A DNA stretch of 64,000 nucleotides from contig NZ_QLLT01000009.1 in the NCBI RefSeq assembly GCF_003259315.1, forward strand, positions 214,957 through 278,956, in the 5' to 3' direction. The notes under the pieces were generated by a model. That model did not search any database. It was not told where the DNA came from and saw nothing but the letters and a program-made list of their open reading frames with translations. Below, piece after piece: positions 26,635 to 36,428 of the stretch; the stretch's first letter is position 1; every line of letters starts with the position of its first letter. This DNA is from Kitasatospora sp. SolWspMP-SS2h. GTDB taxonomy: Bacteria > Actinomycetota > Actinomycetes > Streptomycetales > Streptomycetaceae. Made by a program: the position numbers and the translations under genes.

Positions 26635-26821
26635 GCAGTGCGACGCAGCGCCCGGTGGTGCCCGAACGGCACCTCGGGCGCTTCGCCATGCCCGGAAGGG
26701 GTGGGTGGCATGGCGGGGCCACGGGCGCGGTTCCACTAACGTGCAGTCAGGAAGGGGGCCTGCCCGCTCGCGGTATCCGCGCTCGGCACGGGCCATACCC
26801 ATCACACCCGAGGAGCCAAAC

Positions 26822-27556
26822 CTGAACGCCTCAGCACAGCTCGCGGCAGCGGTCGTCCCGGCCGCCGGGCGCGGCGAGCGACTCGGCCCCGGCGCCCCCA
26901 AGGCGCTGCGCGAACTCGGCGGCGTCCCGCTGCTGGTGCACGCCGTCCGGGCGCTGGCCCGCAGCCGGGCGGTCGGCCTGGTGGTGGTGTGCGCCCCGCC
27001 GGACGGGGTGGCCGAGGTCGTCTCGCTGCTGGACAGCCACGGCCTGGACGGCAAGGACGTCCGGGTGGTGCCCGGCGGCGCCAGCCGGCAGGAGTCGGTG
27101 CGGCTCGGCCTGGCCGCGGTCCCCGCCGGGACGCGGGTGGTGCTGGTGCACGACGCGGCCCGCCCGCTGGTGCCGGTCGAGGTGGTGGACGCGGTGGCCG
27201 CCGCCGTGCGCGCCGGGGCCGCGGCGGTGGTGCCCGCGGTGCCGCTGGCCGACACCGTCAAGCGGGTCGAGCCGCAGCCGTCCGGCCCCGAGCCGGTGCT
27301 GGACACGCCCGACCGCTCCACCCTGCGCGCGGTGCAGACCCCGCAGGGCTTCGACCTGCCCGGGCTGGTCGCCGCGCACGAGCGGGCGCTCGCCGAGGGC
27401 GCCGAGGTGACCGACGACGCCGGGCTGATCGAGCGCTTCGGCGGCCGGGTGGTCGTGGTGCCCGGCCACGAGGAGGCGTTCAAGGTCACCCGCCCGCTGG
27501 ACCTCGTGCTCGCCGAGGCCGTGCTCGCCCGCCGGAGGGCCACCGATGGCTACTGA
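26822..27556 (+). CDS. ispD: 2-C-methyl-D-erythritol 4-phosphate cytidylyltransferase
   Basis: IspD of about 244 residues: [24 protein letters not shown] (CTP-binding), [52 protein letters not shown] and [10 protein letters not shown]. It makes CDP-ME in the MEP isoprenoid pathway. The start is unusual: the best-placed codon is CTG 26822, six bases after GAGGAG (26811-26816). The upstream in-frame GTG 26741 and ATG 26705 lack a ribosome-binding site and would add a non-homologous leader. The 3' end overlaps ispF by 11 bases. Confidence 0.93.
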   Translation: MNASAQLAAAVVPAAGRGERLGPGAPKALRELGGVPLLVHAVRALARSRAVGLVVVCAPPDGVAEVVSLLDSHGLDGKDVRVVPGGASRQESVRLGLAAVPAGTRVVLVHDAARPLVPVEVVDAVAAAVRAGAAAVVPAVPLADTVKRVEPQPSGPEPVLDTPDRSTLRAVQTPQGFDLPGLVAAHERALAEGAEVTDDAGLIERFGGRVVVVPGHEEAFKVTRPLDLVLAEAVLARRRATDGY

Positions 27557-28040
27557 CCCGATCCTCCCCCGCGTCGGCATCGGCACCGACGTGCACGCCT
27601 TCGAGGTGGGCCGCCCGCTGCGGGTGGCCGGCCTGGACTGGCCCGGCGAGACCGGCCTGGCCGGGCACTCGGACGCCGACGTGGCCGCGCACGCCGCCTG
27701 CGACGCGCTGTTCTCCGCCGCCGGCCTCGGCGACCTGGGCGCGCACTTCGGCACCTCCCGCCCCGAGTGGGCGGGCGCGGCCGGGGTCGCGCTGCTGGCC
27801 GAGGCGGCCCGCCTCGTCCGGGCGGCGGGCTTCGAGATCGGCAACGTCGCCGTCCAGGTGATCGGCGTCCGCCCCAAGGTCGGCAAGCGCCGGGCCGAGG
27901 CCCAGGCCGCGCTGTCCGCCGCGGTCGGCGCCCCGGTCTCGGTCTCCGGCACCACCACCGACGGCCTCGGCCTGACCGGCCGCGCGGAGGGACTCGCCGC
28001 GATCGCCACGGCACTGGTCTACGAACGGCCCGCCGCATAG
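27546..28040 (+). CDS. ispF: 2-C-methyl-D-erythritol 2,4-cyclodiphosphate synthase
   Basis: This 164-residue enzyme has [15 protein letters not shown] (zinc-binding Asp/His), [51 protein letters not shown] and [14 protein letters not shown]. IspF cyclises CDP-ME-2-phosphate. ATG 27546 overlaps the end of ispD, so the two are coupled. Confidence 0.96.
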   Translation: MATDPILPRVGIGTDVHAFEVGRPLRVAGLDWPGETGLAGHSDADVAAHAACDALFSAAGLGDLGAHFGTSRPEWAGAAGVALLAEAARLVRAAGFEIGNVAVQVIGVRPKVGKRRAEAQAALSAAVGAPVSVSGTTTDGLGLTGRAEGLAAIATALVYERPAA

Positions 28041-28084
28041 CCTGAGTGCCGACAAGCCGTCAAGAACCAGGCACAGGAGGAGAC

Positions 28085-28480
28085 ATGGGCGTCGAACTCG
28101 GCGACAAGGTCGGGGCGCTGCTGGACGCGAAGAGCTACGCGGTGGTGTCCACCGTGCAGCCCGACGGCAGCCCGCAGTCCTCCGTGGTCTGGGTGAAGCG
28201 GGACGGCGACGACATCCTGTTCTCCACCGTGCAGGGCCGTCGCAAGCACCTCAACCTGGTGCGCGACCCGCGGGTCAGCCTGCTGGTCAACCCGGCGGAC
28301 GACCCGTACACCTACTTCGAGGCGCGCGGCGAGGTCACCCTGACCACCGAGGGCGGCCGGGAGCTGATCGACGAGCTGTCGCACAAGTACCGGGGCGAGG
28401 GCTACGGCTTCGACGGACCGGACGACGTCCGGGTGGTGATCCGGCTCAGCCCGCGCAAGATCGTCGGCAACATCGGCTGA
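28085..28480 (+). CDS. PPOX-class (split beta-barrel) F420/FMN-binding protein
   Basis: This 131-residue protein has the split-barrel pattern SYAVVSTVQPDGSPQSSVVWVKRDGDDILFSTVQGRRKHLNLVRDPRVSLLV followed by YFEARGEVTLT and VVIRLSPRKIVG. Small proteins of this type in actinobacteria bind F420 or flavin and reduce enone or similar substrates. ATG 28085 follows GGAGGAG. It lies between ispF and cysS on the same strand; any metabolic link with them is unknown. Confidence 0.85.
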   Translation: MGVELGDKVGALLDAKSYAVVSTVQPDGSPQSSVVWVKRDGDDILFSTVQGRRKHLNLVRDPRVSLLVNPADDPYTYFEARGEVTLTTEGGRELIDELSHKYRGEGYGFDGPDDVRVVIRLSPRKIVGNIG

Positions 28481-28546
28481 ACGCGGGCACGCCAAAGGGG
28501 CCGGAAGGTGGCGGGGCACCCCCCGCCGCCCACTACCCTGGTCGCT

Positions 28547-29941
28547 GTGAGCCTTCGCCTGTACGACACCATGACCCGCCAGGTACGCGACTTCGTCCCG
28601 CTGGTGCCGGGCTGTGTCTCGATCTACCTGTGCGGCGCCACGGTCCAGGCACCGCCGCACATCGGGCACATCCGGTCCGGCCTCAACTTCGACGTGATGC
28701 AGCGGTGGTTCCGCTACCGCGGCTACGACGTCACCTTCGTCCGCAACGTCACCGACATCGACGACAAGGTGATCGCCAAGGGGCGCGAGCAGTCCACCGA
28801 CTGGTGGAAGATCGCGTACGCCAACGAGCGCGCCTTCAACGACGGTTACACCGTCCTCGGGTGCCTGCCGCCGAGCGCCGAACCGCGCGCCACCGGGCAC
28901 GTCCCGGAGATGATCGAGATGATGCGCGGCCTGATCGAGCGCGGCCACGCGTACGCCGCCGACGGCAACGTGTACTTCGCGGTGACCACCTTCCCGGAGT
29001 ACCTGGCCCTCTCCAACCAGGAGTTGGAGAACCTGCGGCAGCCCTCCGGCGACAACGAGACCGGCAAGCGCGACCCGCGCGACTTCGCGATGTGGAAGGC
29101 CGCCAAGCCCGGCGAGCCGAGCTGGGAGACGCCCTGGGGCCGCGGCCGCCCGGGCTGGCACCTGGAGTGCTCGGCGATGGCGCACAAGTACCTGGGCCGC
29201 GCCTTCGACATCCACGGCGGCGGGCTCGACCTGATCTTCCCGCACCACGAGAACGAGATCGCCCAGTCCCGGGCCTTCGGCGACGAGTTCGCCAACTTCT
29301 GGGTCCACAACGCCTGGGTGACGCTGGCCGGCGAGAAGATGTCCAAGTCGCTCGGCAACTCGGTGCTGGTCTCCGAGATGGTCCGGCGCTGGCGGCCGAT
29401 CGTGCTGCGCTACTACCTGGCCGGCCCGCACTACCGCTCGATGATCGAGTACAGCGAGGAGTCGCTGCGCGAGGCCGAGACCGGGTTCGCCCGGATCGAG
29501 GGCTTCATCGAGCGGGCCGTGGAGCGCTGCGGCCCGGTCGACCCCGCCCCCGAGGTGCCGCTCTCCTTCGCCGAGGCGATGGACGACGACCTGGGCGTCC
29601 CGCAGGCGCTCGCGGCCGTGCACATGGCCGTCCGGCAGGGCAACAGCGCGCTCGGCGCGGACGACAAGGAGTCCACCGCGGCCCGGCTGGCGGAGGTCCG
29701 GGCGATGCTCGGCGTGCTCGGCCTCGACCCGCTCGACGAGCAGTGGGCCGGCGGCGCCGAGCAGGGCGAGGAACTCGGCGGCGTGGTGGACGCCCTGGTC
29801 CGGCTGGTCCTCGACCAGCGCCAGGCCGCCCGCGCCCGCAAGGACTTCGCCACCGCGGACACCATCCGCGACCAGCTCGGCGCCGCCGGGCTGGCGATCG
29901 AGGACACCCCGTCCGGCCCGCGCTGGACGATCGGGCAGTGA
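28547..29941 (+). CDS. cysS: Cysteinyl-tRNA synthetase
   Basis: This 464-residue class I synthetase has the zinc/active-site start IYLCGATVQAPPHIGHIRSGLNFDV (HIGH-type motif), TDIDDKVIAKG, FAMWKAAKPGEPSW, WHLECSAM, HGGGLDLIFPHHENEIAQS and GEKMSKSLGNS (KMSKS). The usual CG(P)TVQ is CGATVQ here. GTG 28547 begins a standard N-terminus (VSLRLYDTMTRQVRDF). It precedes rlmB as in most actinobacteria. Confidence 0.96.
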   Translation: MSLRLYDTMTRQVRDFVPLVPGCVSIYLCGATVQAPPHIGHIRSGLNFDVMQRWFRYRGYDVTFVRNVTDIDDKVIAKGREQSTDWWKIAYANERAFNDGYTVLGCLPPSAEPRATGHVPEMIEMMRGLIERGHAYAADGNVYFAVTTFPEYLALSNQELENLRQPSGDNETGKRDPRDFAMWKAAKPGEPSWETPWGRGRPGWHLECSAMAHKYLGRAFDIHGGGLDLIFPHHENEIAQSRAFGDEFANFWVHNAWVTLAGEKMSKSLGNSVLVSEMVRRWRPIVLRYYLAGPHYRSMIEYSEESLREAETGFARIEGFIERAVERCGPVDPAPEVPLSFAEAMDDDLGVPQALAAVHMAVRQGNSALGADDKESTAARLAEVRAMLGVLGLDPLDEQWAGGAEQGEELGGVVDALVRLVLDQRQAARARKDFATADTIRDQLGAAGLAIEDTPSGPRWTIGQ

Positions 29942-30062
29942 CACCGGGCCGGACCACCGGCCGCCGGTAGTACCAGTAGCCCTCCGGGGCGCGCCGGGGC
30001 CGTACCTTTGTAGGGGTGCGGCCCCGACGCACGAAGCAGACGCAGAGACAGGAAGTACAACC

Positions 30063-31055
30063 ATGGCCGGCAACAGCCAGCGCAGGAACCGCCGCAACCC
30101 CGGATCGAAGAAGGGTGCCAGCGTCGGTACCGGCGGCCACAGCCGGAAGGGACTCCAGGGCAAGGGCCCGACCCCGCCCGGCGAGGCCCGCAAGGGCCAC
30201 CCCAAGCAGCGCGCCGCCAACGCGGCCGTCAAGCGCGAGCGCGACGCCAAGTCCCGCGCGGGCATGCGCCGCGCCGGCGGCGGCTCCCGCAGCGGGCGCG
30301 GCGGCGCGGGCGCGGCCGAGCTGGTGGTGGGCCGCAACTCGGTGGTCGAGGCGCTCCAGGGCGGCGTCCCGGCGACCGCGCTCTACGTGCAGCAGTTCCT
30401 CGACACCGACGACCGGGTCCGGGACGCCTTCCAGGCCGCCAACGAGCGCGGCGTCCCGCTGATGGAGGCCCCGCGCGCCCAGCTGGACCAGATGACCGGC
30501 GGCCTCAACCACCAGGGCCTGGTGCTGCAGGTCCCGCCGTACGAGTACGCGCACCCCGACGACCTGCTGGAGGGCGCCGCCGAGAACGGGGAGGACGCGC
30601 TGATCGTCGCGCTGGACGGCGTCACCGACTCCCGCAACCTCGGCGCCGTGGTCCGCTCCGCCGCCGCGTTCGGCGCGCACGGCGTGGTGATCCCGGAGCG
30701 CCGGGCGGCCGGCATGACCGCGGGCGCCTGGAAGACCTCCTCCGGCGCGGCGGCGCGGCTGCCCGTGGCGCGCGCCACCAACCTGACCCGCGCGCTGGAG
30801 GCGTACCAGAAGGCCGGCGTCATGGTGGTCGGCCTGGCCGCCGACGGCGAGGCCGAGATCGGCGACCTGGACGCGCTGACCGGCCCCGTGGTGATCGTGG
30901 CCGGCTCCGAGGGCAAGGGCCTGTCCCGGCTGGTCTCGGAGACCTGCGACCTGCTGGTGCGCATCCCGATGCCGGGCCGGACCGAGTCGCTGAACGCCGG
31001 TGTGGCGGCGGGCATCGTGCTGTACGAGGCCGCCCGGCTGCGCGCCAAGCGCTGA
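30063..31055 (+). CDS. rlmB: 23S rRNA (guanosine-2'-O-)-methyltransferase RlmB (SpoU/TrmH family)
   Basis: This 330-residue protein has a basic disordered N-terminus (about 85 residues of Arg/Lys/Gly with QRRNRRNPGSKKG), a substrate-binding domain (ELVVGRNSVVEALQGGVPATALYVQQ) and a SPOUT knot: ALDGVTDSRNLGAVVRSAAAFGAHGVVIPERR, VVIVAGSEGKGLSRL and IPMPGRTESLNAGVAAGIVLYEAAR. It methylates a guanosine in 23S rRNA. Preceded by AGGAAG at a suitable distance. Confidence 0.94.
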   Translation: MAGNSQRRNRRNPGSKKGASVGTGGHSRKGLQGKGPTPPGEARKGHPKQRAANAAVKRERDAKSRAGMRRAGGGSRSGRGGAGAAELVVGRNSVVEALQGGVPATALYVQQFLDTDDRVRDAFQAANERGVPLMEAPRAQLDQMTGGLNHQGLVLQVPPYEYAHPDDLLEGAAENGEDALIVALDGVTDSRNLGAVVRSAAAFGAHGVVIPERRAAGMTAGAWKTSSGAAARLPVARATNLTRALEAYQKAGVMVVGLAADGEAEIGDLDALTGPVVIVAGSEGKGLSRLVSETCDLLVRIPMPGRTESLNAGVAAGIVLYEAARLRAKR

Positions 31056-31201
31056 CGCGGGGGTGCGGTGGCGCCGCGGTGCGACGGCGCCGCGGTGCGG
31101 GGTGCCGCGTCACGGTGGCGCCGCGGTGGCGCGTCGTTTTCGTGGGGGAACCGGTCGGGTCCGGTCGGGCCCGATCGGTTTTCTCATGATCACTTCAAAT
31201 C

Positions 31202-31226
31202 CTCTCCCGGAATCCACCCGGGAGAG
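31202..31226 (+). terminator. Hairpin between rlmB and the DoxX gene
   Basis: A 9-bp stem CTCTCCCGG/CCGGGAGAG sits 34 bases before the DoxX start. It may terminate rlmB transcription or act as a leader hairpin. The 31066-31135 stretch before it is a degenerate array of GGTGGCGCCGCGGTG-like units. No gene is visible in 31056-31259. Confidence 0.4.
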
Positions 31227-31259
31227 TGTCCTCGGGGCCCGTCACCCGGTTAGAGGGGT

Positions 31260-32903
31260 GTGGACACCAGAACACCTCTGCGCCTCGGGCAGCGCCCCGC
31301 GGGGATAGACGACGGTCCGGGCCTCAACACGGTCCGGGTGCCGTCCGACCCGTCGAGGCTCAGCAGCACCCAGGCCAGTTTCCGGGTCAGGCTCTCCGCC
31401 CCGGTGGCCCCGATGATCGACGCCCCGGCCGGTGCCGCCTTCGGTGACCCGTACGGCCTGCGCAGCGGCGTCACCCCGCAGATCGTGGTGCCCGCGGCGT
31501 CGGTGCCCGCGCTGGCCGGGATCACCGCCGCCTCGGTCACCGGCGGGGCCCCCCGCCGCAAGGCCCGGGTGGTCACCGCCTGGAGCGGCCGGACCGGGCC
31601 CGGCGACACCGCCGCCACCCAGCTCCTGGAAGCCGTCCGGCTGACCACCGTGCCCGCCCCCGCCAAGGGCTTCGAGGACGACGACACCCAGCAGCTCCAG
31701 GGCGTCCCGCGCCAGTACGGCCCCGCCGGCACCCCGGGCGAGACCCCGCACGTCGGCGTCCCCGAACTGCTGGACGAGTCGGTCCGGATCGGCGCCGGGC
31801 GCAGCTGGCAGCCCGAGGGCGAGCTGCCGGAGGTGCCGTCGCTCAGCGAGGGCTCCAAGCACGCCTGGTACCCCGGCCGCCGGGTCGACCTGGGCCTGGT
31901 GCTGCTGCCGCTGCGGGTGCTGCTCGGCTCGCTGTCGGTGTACGCCGGGTTCAGCAAGCTGTGCGACCCGGTGTACTTCGACGGCGGCGAGCGCGGCTCG
32001 ATGATGCGCTGGCTGTCCTCGCTGCACCCGTGGAAGGTCGCCCAGCCGCTGCTGGACTTCGCGATGGCCCACCCGGTGGGCGCCGGGCTCGCGGTCTCCT
32101 TCCTGGAGATCGTGGTCGGCGTGCTCTCCATCCTGGGCCTGTGGCAGCGGCTCGCGGCCGGCACCGCGATGGCGCTCTCCGCGGCGCTGCTGTTCACCGT
32201 GAGCTGGAAGGCGGTGCCGGTCTACGACACCCCCGACCTGATCTTCCTCGCGGCCTGGAGCCCGCTGCTGATGGCCGGGGCCCCGTTCGCCTCGCTGGAC
32301 GGCCGGATCGCCCTGGAGGCGTTCCGCCGGCACGGGCCCGGCGAACCCGGCGCGGTCCGGCGGCGGATGCTGCGCCGGCGCGGCGTGGTCACCGCCGTGG
32401 TGGTCGGCCTCACCCTGCTCTCCGGCTCGCTGCTCGGCGCGGCGGTCCGCACCGGCGGCAGCACCGCGCCGGTCGAGCCGCCCACCGACTTCGGCTCCCC
32501 GGTCTGGCCGAGCAACAGCCCCTCGCCGACCCCCACCCCGTCGCCCACGCCCACCCCCACGCCGAGCCCCACCCAGGGCCAGGGCCAGAGCAAGGCCCCG
32601 GCCGCGCCCTCGCCCTCGTCCAGCCGCAGCGGCGGCAAGGCCAAGCCGTCCGGCGGCACCCCCTCCGGGGGCTCCACGCCGACCGCCCGCAGCGGCGGCG
32701 GCCCGGGCACCTCCGGCACCGGTAGCACTGGCGGCAGCAACGGCAACGGCGGCTCCGCCGGCGGCACCGGCACGGGCGGCGCCCCCGCCGGGACGCCGCG
32801 CACCGCGCCGCCCTCGCACGGCGTGATCGGCGGCCTGCTGGGCAGCGGGCCGCCGCTGCTCGAACTCGGCATGAGCCCGCAGCGCCCCGCGCCCGCCGCC
32901 TGA
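31260..32903 (+). CDS. DoxX family membrane protein with long N- and C-terminal extensions
   Basis: This 547-residue protein starts at GTG 31260. About 205 residues of polar N-terminal sequence precede a four-helix DoxX core: VDLGLVLLPLRVLLGSLSVYAGFSKL, AMAHPVGAGLAVSFLEIVVGVLSILGLW, RLAAGTAMALSAALLFTVSW and LIFLAAWSPLLMAG. A further TM helix (GVVTAVVVGLTLLSGSLLG) leads to a Pro/Thr/Ser-Gly low-complexity tail. DoxX proteins are small quinone-linked membrane proteins tied to redox or thiol stress in mycobacteria. The extensions are typical of streptomycete copies after rlmB. Confidence 0.8.
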   Translation: MDTRTPLRLGQRPAGIDDGPGLNTVRVPSDPSRLSSTQASFRVRLSAPVAPMIDAPAGAAFGDPYGLRSGVTPQIVVPAASVPALAGITAASVTGGAPRRKARVVTAWSGRTGPGDTAATQLLEAVRLTTVPAPAKGFEDDDTQQLQGVPRQYGPAGTPGETPHVGVPELLDESVRIGAGRSWQPEGELPEVPSLSEGSKHAWYPGRRVDLGLVLLPLRVLLGSLSVYAGFSKLCDPVYFDGGERGSMMRWLSSLHPWKVAQPLLDFAMAHPVGAGLAVSFLEIVVGVLSILGLWQRLAAGTAMALSAALLFTVSWKAVPVYDTPDLIFLAAWSPLLMAGAPFASLDGRIALEAFRRHGPGEPGAVRRRMLRRRGVVTAVVVGLTLLSGSLLGAAVRTGGSTAPVEPPTDFGSPVWPSNSPSPTPTPSPTPTPTPSPTQGQGQSKAPAAPSPSSSRSGGKAKPSGGTPSGGSTPTARSGGGPGTSGTGSTGGSNGNGGSAGGTGTGGAPAGTPRTAPPSHGVIGGLLGSGPPLLELGMSPQRPAPAA

Positions 32904-32931
32904 CGGCCGACCCCGCGCGGAACGACACACG

Positions 32932-32971
32932 CCGTAGGGCCCCTCCCGGACGTCCGGGAGGGGCCCTACGG
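32932..32971. terminator. Bidirectional terminator after the DoxX gene
   Basis: A perfect 40-base palindrome (20-bp arms beginning CCGTAGGGCCCC) lies between the convergent DoxX and nucleotidyltransferase genes. Confidence 0.8.
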
Positions 32972-33052
32972 CTCTGCTCCGGTGTCTTCGGTGCCCCGTA
33001 TGGCCCCCGGGGCCGTCGGCGGTCGTGCCTGGGCTTCCCCCTCGGGCAGCGG

Positions 33053-33089
33053 GACGCCCCGGAGCGCGTTCCGCTGCCTCCGGGGCGTC
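33053..33089 (-). terminator. Hairpin terminator of the nucleotidyltransferase gene
   Basis: An 11-bp stem GACGCCCCGGA/TCCGGGGCGTC with a 15-nt loop lies 29 bases past the stop on the minus strand. Confidence 0.6.
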
Positions 33090-33117
33090 GTGGCGGGTCC
33101 GTACCGGGCGCCGTGGA

Positions 33118-33867
33118 CTACCGTCGGGACGCGGAGAGTTCCTTGGCGGCCTCGGTGAGGTCCTTGGCGGTGTCGATGGCGCGCCAGTAGCAGCCCTGCG
33201 GGAGCTGGTAGCCGGCCAGCCGGCGTTCGCGGGCCAGCTGCGGGAAGGTGGTGCGCTCGTGGTCGCCGACCTCGGGGAGCAGCTCGCGGAAGCCCGGGGC
33301 GAAGACGTACAGGCCCGCGTTGATCAGGAACGGGGACGGCGGAGCCTCGATGAAGTCCAGCACGTTGCCGAAGCGGTCGGTCTCCACCGCGCCCCACGGG
33401 ATGCGCGGGCGGGCCAGCGCGAGGGTGGCGGTGGCGGCGCGCTCGTGGTGGAAGGCGGCCATTTCGCGCAGGCTGAACCTGGTCCAGATGTCGCCGTTGG
33501 TGGCGTACCAGGGCTCGGCGGGGCGCGGCAGGGAGGCGGCGGCGTAGCGCAACCCGCCGCCGCGGCCCAGGGGTTCGGCCTCCACCACGGTCCGGGTGCG
33601 CAGCGGCAGGTCGGCCCGTTCCAGCCACTCCTGGAGCACCTCGGCGAGGTGGCCGCAGGAGATCACCACGTCGGTGACGCCCTCGGCGGCCAGCCACTCC
33701 AGCTGGTGTCCGATGATCGGCTTGCCGGTGCCGGGGATCTCCACCAGTGGCTTGGGCCGGTCGTCGGTGTACGGCCGCAGCCGGGAGCCCTGTCCGCCCG
33801 CCAGGATCACCGCCTGGGTGACGGCGGGGGCGGTGGCACCCGGGGCGGTGCCGGTGTCTGCTGTCAT
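33118..33867 (-). CDS. Sugar-1-phosphate nucleotidyltransferase family protein
   Basis: This 249-residue protein from ATG 33867 contains QAVILAGGQGSRLRPYTDDRPKPLVEIPGTGKPIIGHQLEWL (the G-x-G-x-R-x-x-P-x4-KP signature), YATNGDIWTRF (metal-binding Asp) and INAGLYVF. It transfers a nucleotide to a sugar phosphate or related head group for polysaccharide or glycolipid synthesis. It lacks a C-terminal left-handed helix, so it is the short monodomain type. Substrate not predictable. Confidence 0.88.
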   Translation of the reverse strand: MTADTGTAPGATAPAVTQAVILAGGQGSRLRPYTDDRPKPLVEIPGTGKPIIGHQLEWLAAEGVTDVVISCGHLAEVLQEWLERADLPLRTRTVVEAEPLGRGGGLRYAAASLPRPAEPWYATNGDIWTRFSLREMAAFHHERAATATLALARPRIPWGAVETDRFGNVLDFIEAPPSPFLINAGLYVFAPGFRELLPEVGDHERTTFPQLARERRLAGYQLPQGCYWRAIDTAKDLTEAAKELSASRR

Positions 33868-34019
33868 GCGCGCCACGATAGCGGGCCCGCTCGGCCCGGC
33901 CCGGGCCGCGTCGGGGGCGGGCACCCCCGGTGCGCGGCCGGCCGGTTGGTTGGGCCCGGGCGCGGGCCGCCGCCGGGACCGTCGGAGCCGTCAGGGCCGC
34001 TTCTCCCGTGCGCGGTCGG

Positions 34020-34457
34020 TCAGTTGACCACGCCGGCGGCGAACGAGCCGTCGCAGACCGGGCGGGCGAAGGAGCGGGCGCGCTTCGCGTCGCCCTGGTA
34101 CTTCTTCACCGCGGCGCGGCCTAGCTCGCCGGCCAGTGCGGTGCAGTACGGGGTCAGCGACGGGTTCTCGCGCATGGTGCGCTCGAGCAGGTCGAGGGCG
34201 GTGCCCGGGTTGTGGTTCTTCAGCTCCTCCATCAGGTCCACCCGGAGGGCGTCCTGCGGGGCGAGCCCCTGGGTGTTGGGGGCCGTGGCGGTGCGGCCGA
34301 TGGTGCCGTCGCCGCTGGAGGCCGCCACCACCTGCTGGTCCAGGCCCGTCGGTGGGGCCCACGGGACGCGGGTGACGGCGAGCGTGCCGGTGGTCACCAG
34401 GACCACCGGCAGCGTGAGGGCAACGGTCTGGGCGATGCGGCGCACGAGCTGTTTCAC
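34020..34457 (-). CDS. Hypothetical membrane-anchored or secreted protein
   Basis: This 145-residue protein starts at GTG 34457. The N-terminal MKQLVRRIAQTVALTLPVVLVTTGTLA is a signal anchor or signal peptide. The rest is helical (LAPQDALRVDLMEELKNHNPGTALDLLERTMRENPSLTPYCTALAGELGRAAVKKY) with two Cys (YCTAL, PVCDG) that could pair outside the cell. It is a conserved streptomycete protein upstream of msiK; I know no function. Confidence 0.7.
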   Translation of the reverse strand: MKQLVRRIAQTVALTLPVVLVTTGTLAVTRVPWAPPTGLDQQVVAASSGDGTIGRTATAPNTQGLAPQDALRVDLMEELKNHNPGTALDLLERTMRENPSLTPYCTALAGELGRAAVKKYQGDAKRARSFARPVCDGSFAAGVVN

Positions 34458-34655
34458 GCACAGGAGAGTAGCGGTGCGTGGCGGGGCGGGCGCGCCGCGT
34501 TACACCATCGGGTGACCGCTGTCCCGTTTTGTTCCGCCATCGGGTTGACGCCGCGTCCGCAGGAGTGACGGAAGCGTCCGGGGAGCGTCACTATCGCGGC
34601 CGGAAGTGTCCGGGGAGCCGCCGGGCCGGGTGCGCGGGGACGTTCCGGGAACGCC

Positions 34656-34691
34656 GGAACCCCCTGCCGACCGCCGTGGGCAGGGGGTTCC
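34656..34691 (-). terminator. Hairpin terminator of msiK
   Basis: A 13-bp stem GGAACCCCCTGCC/GGCAGGGGGTTCC, about 100 bases downstream of msiK. The remainder of 34458-34789 contains no gene I can support. Confidence 0.65.
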
Positions 34692-34758
34692 GTGGAAGAA
34701 GCGGAGAGCGGGGGGCGGGCGCCGCCGTCAGGTACGGCGCCCCTCCTCCGGTGCTCTC

Positions 34759-34789
34759 GTCTGCGTCTGCGTCTGCGTCTGCGTCAGCG

Positions 34790-34794
<5 letters not shown>
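34759..34794. repeat. Hexanucleotide microsatellite at the msiK 3' end
   Basis: GTCTGC is repeated four times and then GTCAGC twice, running into the last codons of msiK (stop 34790-34792). A slippage-prone tract at a gene end. Confidence 0.6.
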
Positions 34795-35887
<1,093 letters not shown>

Positions 35888-35971
35888 GGTGCTTCGCTCC
35901 TTCACCGGCAGGAACGTGCCGGACGATCCGAGTAAAGGTGGATGTTCTCGCCGCCGCCCCGGCAACTCCCC

Positions 35972-35987
35972 ACTGGTCTGAACCACT
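35972..35987. promoter_or_regulatory. DasR-box-like operator (dre) upstream of msiK
   Basis: ACTGGTCTGAACCACT differs from the dre consensus ACTGGTCTAGACCACT at only two central positions. msiK is a reported DasR target in Streptomyces coelicolor, which makes this the most credible operator in the window. The remaining sequence up to the tRNA holds no gene. Confidence 0.75.
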
Positions 35988-36187
35988 GGTGCCGGGCCCG
36001 GCTCCCCGCGACGCTACCTGGCAGTTCATCCTTTTGTCAGCCCTCTGCCGCCCCCGAGTTGGCATCGATCCGGTCACACCCCCTCCCACCCGCCCCCGCA
36101 CGCCCCGCACAACCAACCCACCCCCCGCGCCCCCGCCCGGTACACTGCCCACTGGTGCCGCCGTGGATCTCCGCGGACGGCCACCGC

Positions 36188-36261
36188 GCCTCCTTAGCTC
36201 AGCTGGCCAGAGCACCGCTCTTGTAAAGCGGGGGTCGTCGGTTCGAACCCGACAGGGGGCT
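36188..36261 (+). tRNA. tRNA-Thr (anticodon TGT)
   Basis: A 74-base cloverleaf. Acceptor GCCTCCT pairs with AGGGGGC (one G-T), the D arm is AGCTCAGCTGGCCAGAGC, the anticodon stem-loop CCGCTCTTGTAAAGCGG carries TGT, and the T arm is GTCGGTTCGAACCCGAC. CCA is not encoded. The 3' half, from base 36220, is identical to 48118-48160: the gene is the integration site of the element that follows, and the 3' end now present is the copy carried by the element. Confidence 0.97.
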
Positions 36262-36262
36262 C
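36220..36262 (+). repeat. attL core of the integrative element
   Basis: These 43 bases begin in the anticodon loop of tRNA-Thr and run to two bases past the acceptor. They recur exactly at 48118-48160. Bases immediately outside the repeat differ at both ends. Tyrosine integrases of the pSAM2 class recombine within such tRNA 3' segments, leaving the tRNA intact. Confidence 0.93.
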
Positions 36263-36278
36263 CGCGCCAGACACTGCA

Positions 36279-36321
36279 GAAGGGCCAGCTCACCGGGGTG
36301 ATCCGGACGAGTTGGCCCTTC
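36279..36321 (+). terminator. Hairpin just inside the left end; probable replacement terminator for tRNA-Thr
   Basis: GAAGGGCCAGCT pairs with AGTTGGCCCTTC (12 bp, one G-T) around a 19-nt loop, 18 bases after the tRNA. The element thus supplies a terminator to the tRNA gene it occupies, since the original downstream hairpin was pushed to 48187-48229. Confidence 0.6.
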
Positions 36322-36428
36322 GTTGTCGCTGTAGTCCCACTGCGGGTGTGCCATGTTCGTGCCAGAAGATGTTGGCGAGAAGCGGCGGTGACCGGCCGCG
36401 GCCACATGGTGGAGCCTAGGATCCGGGT

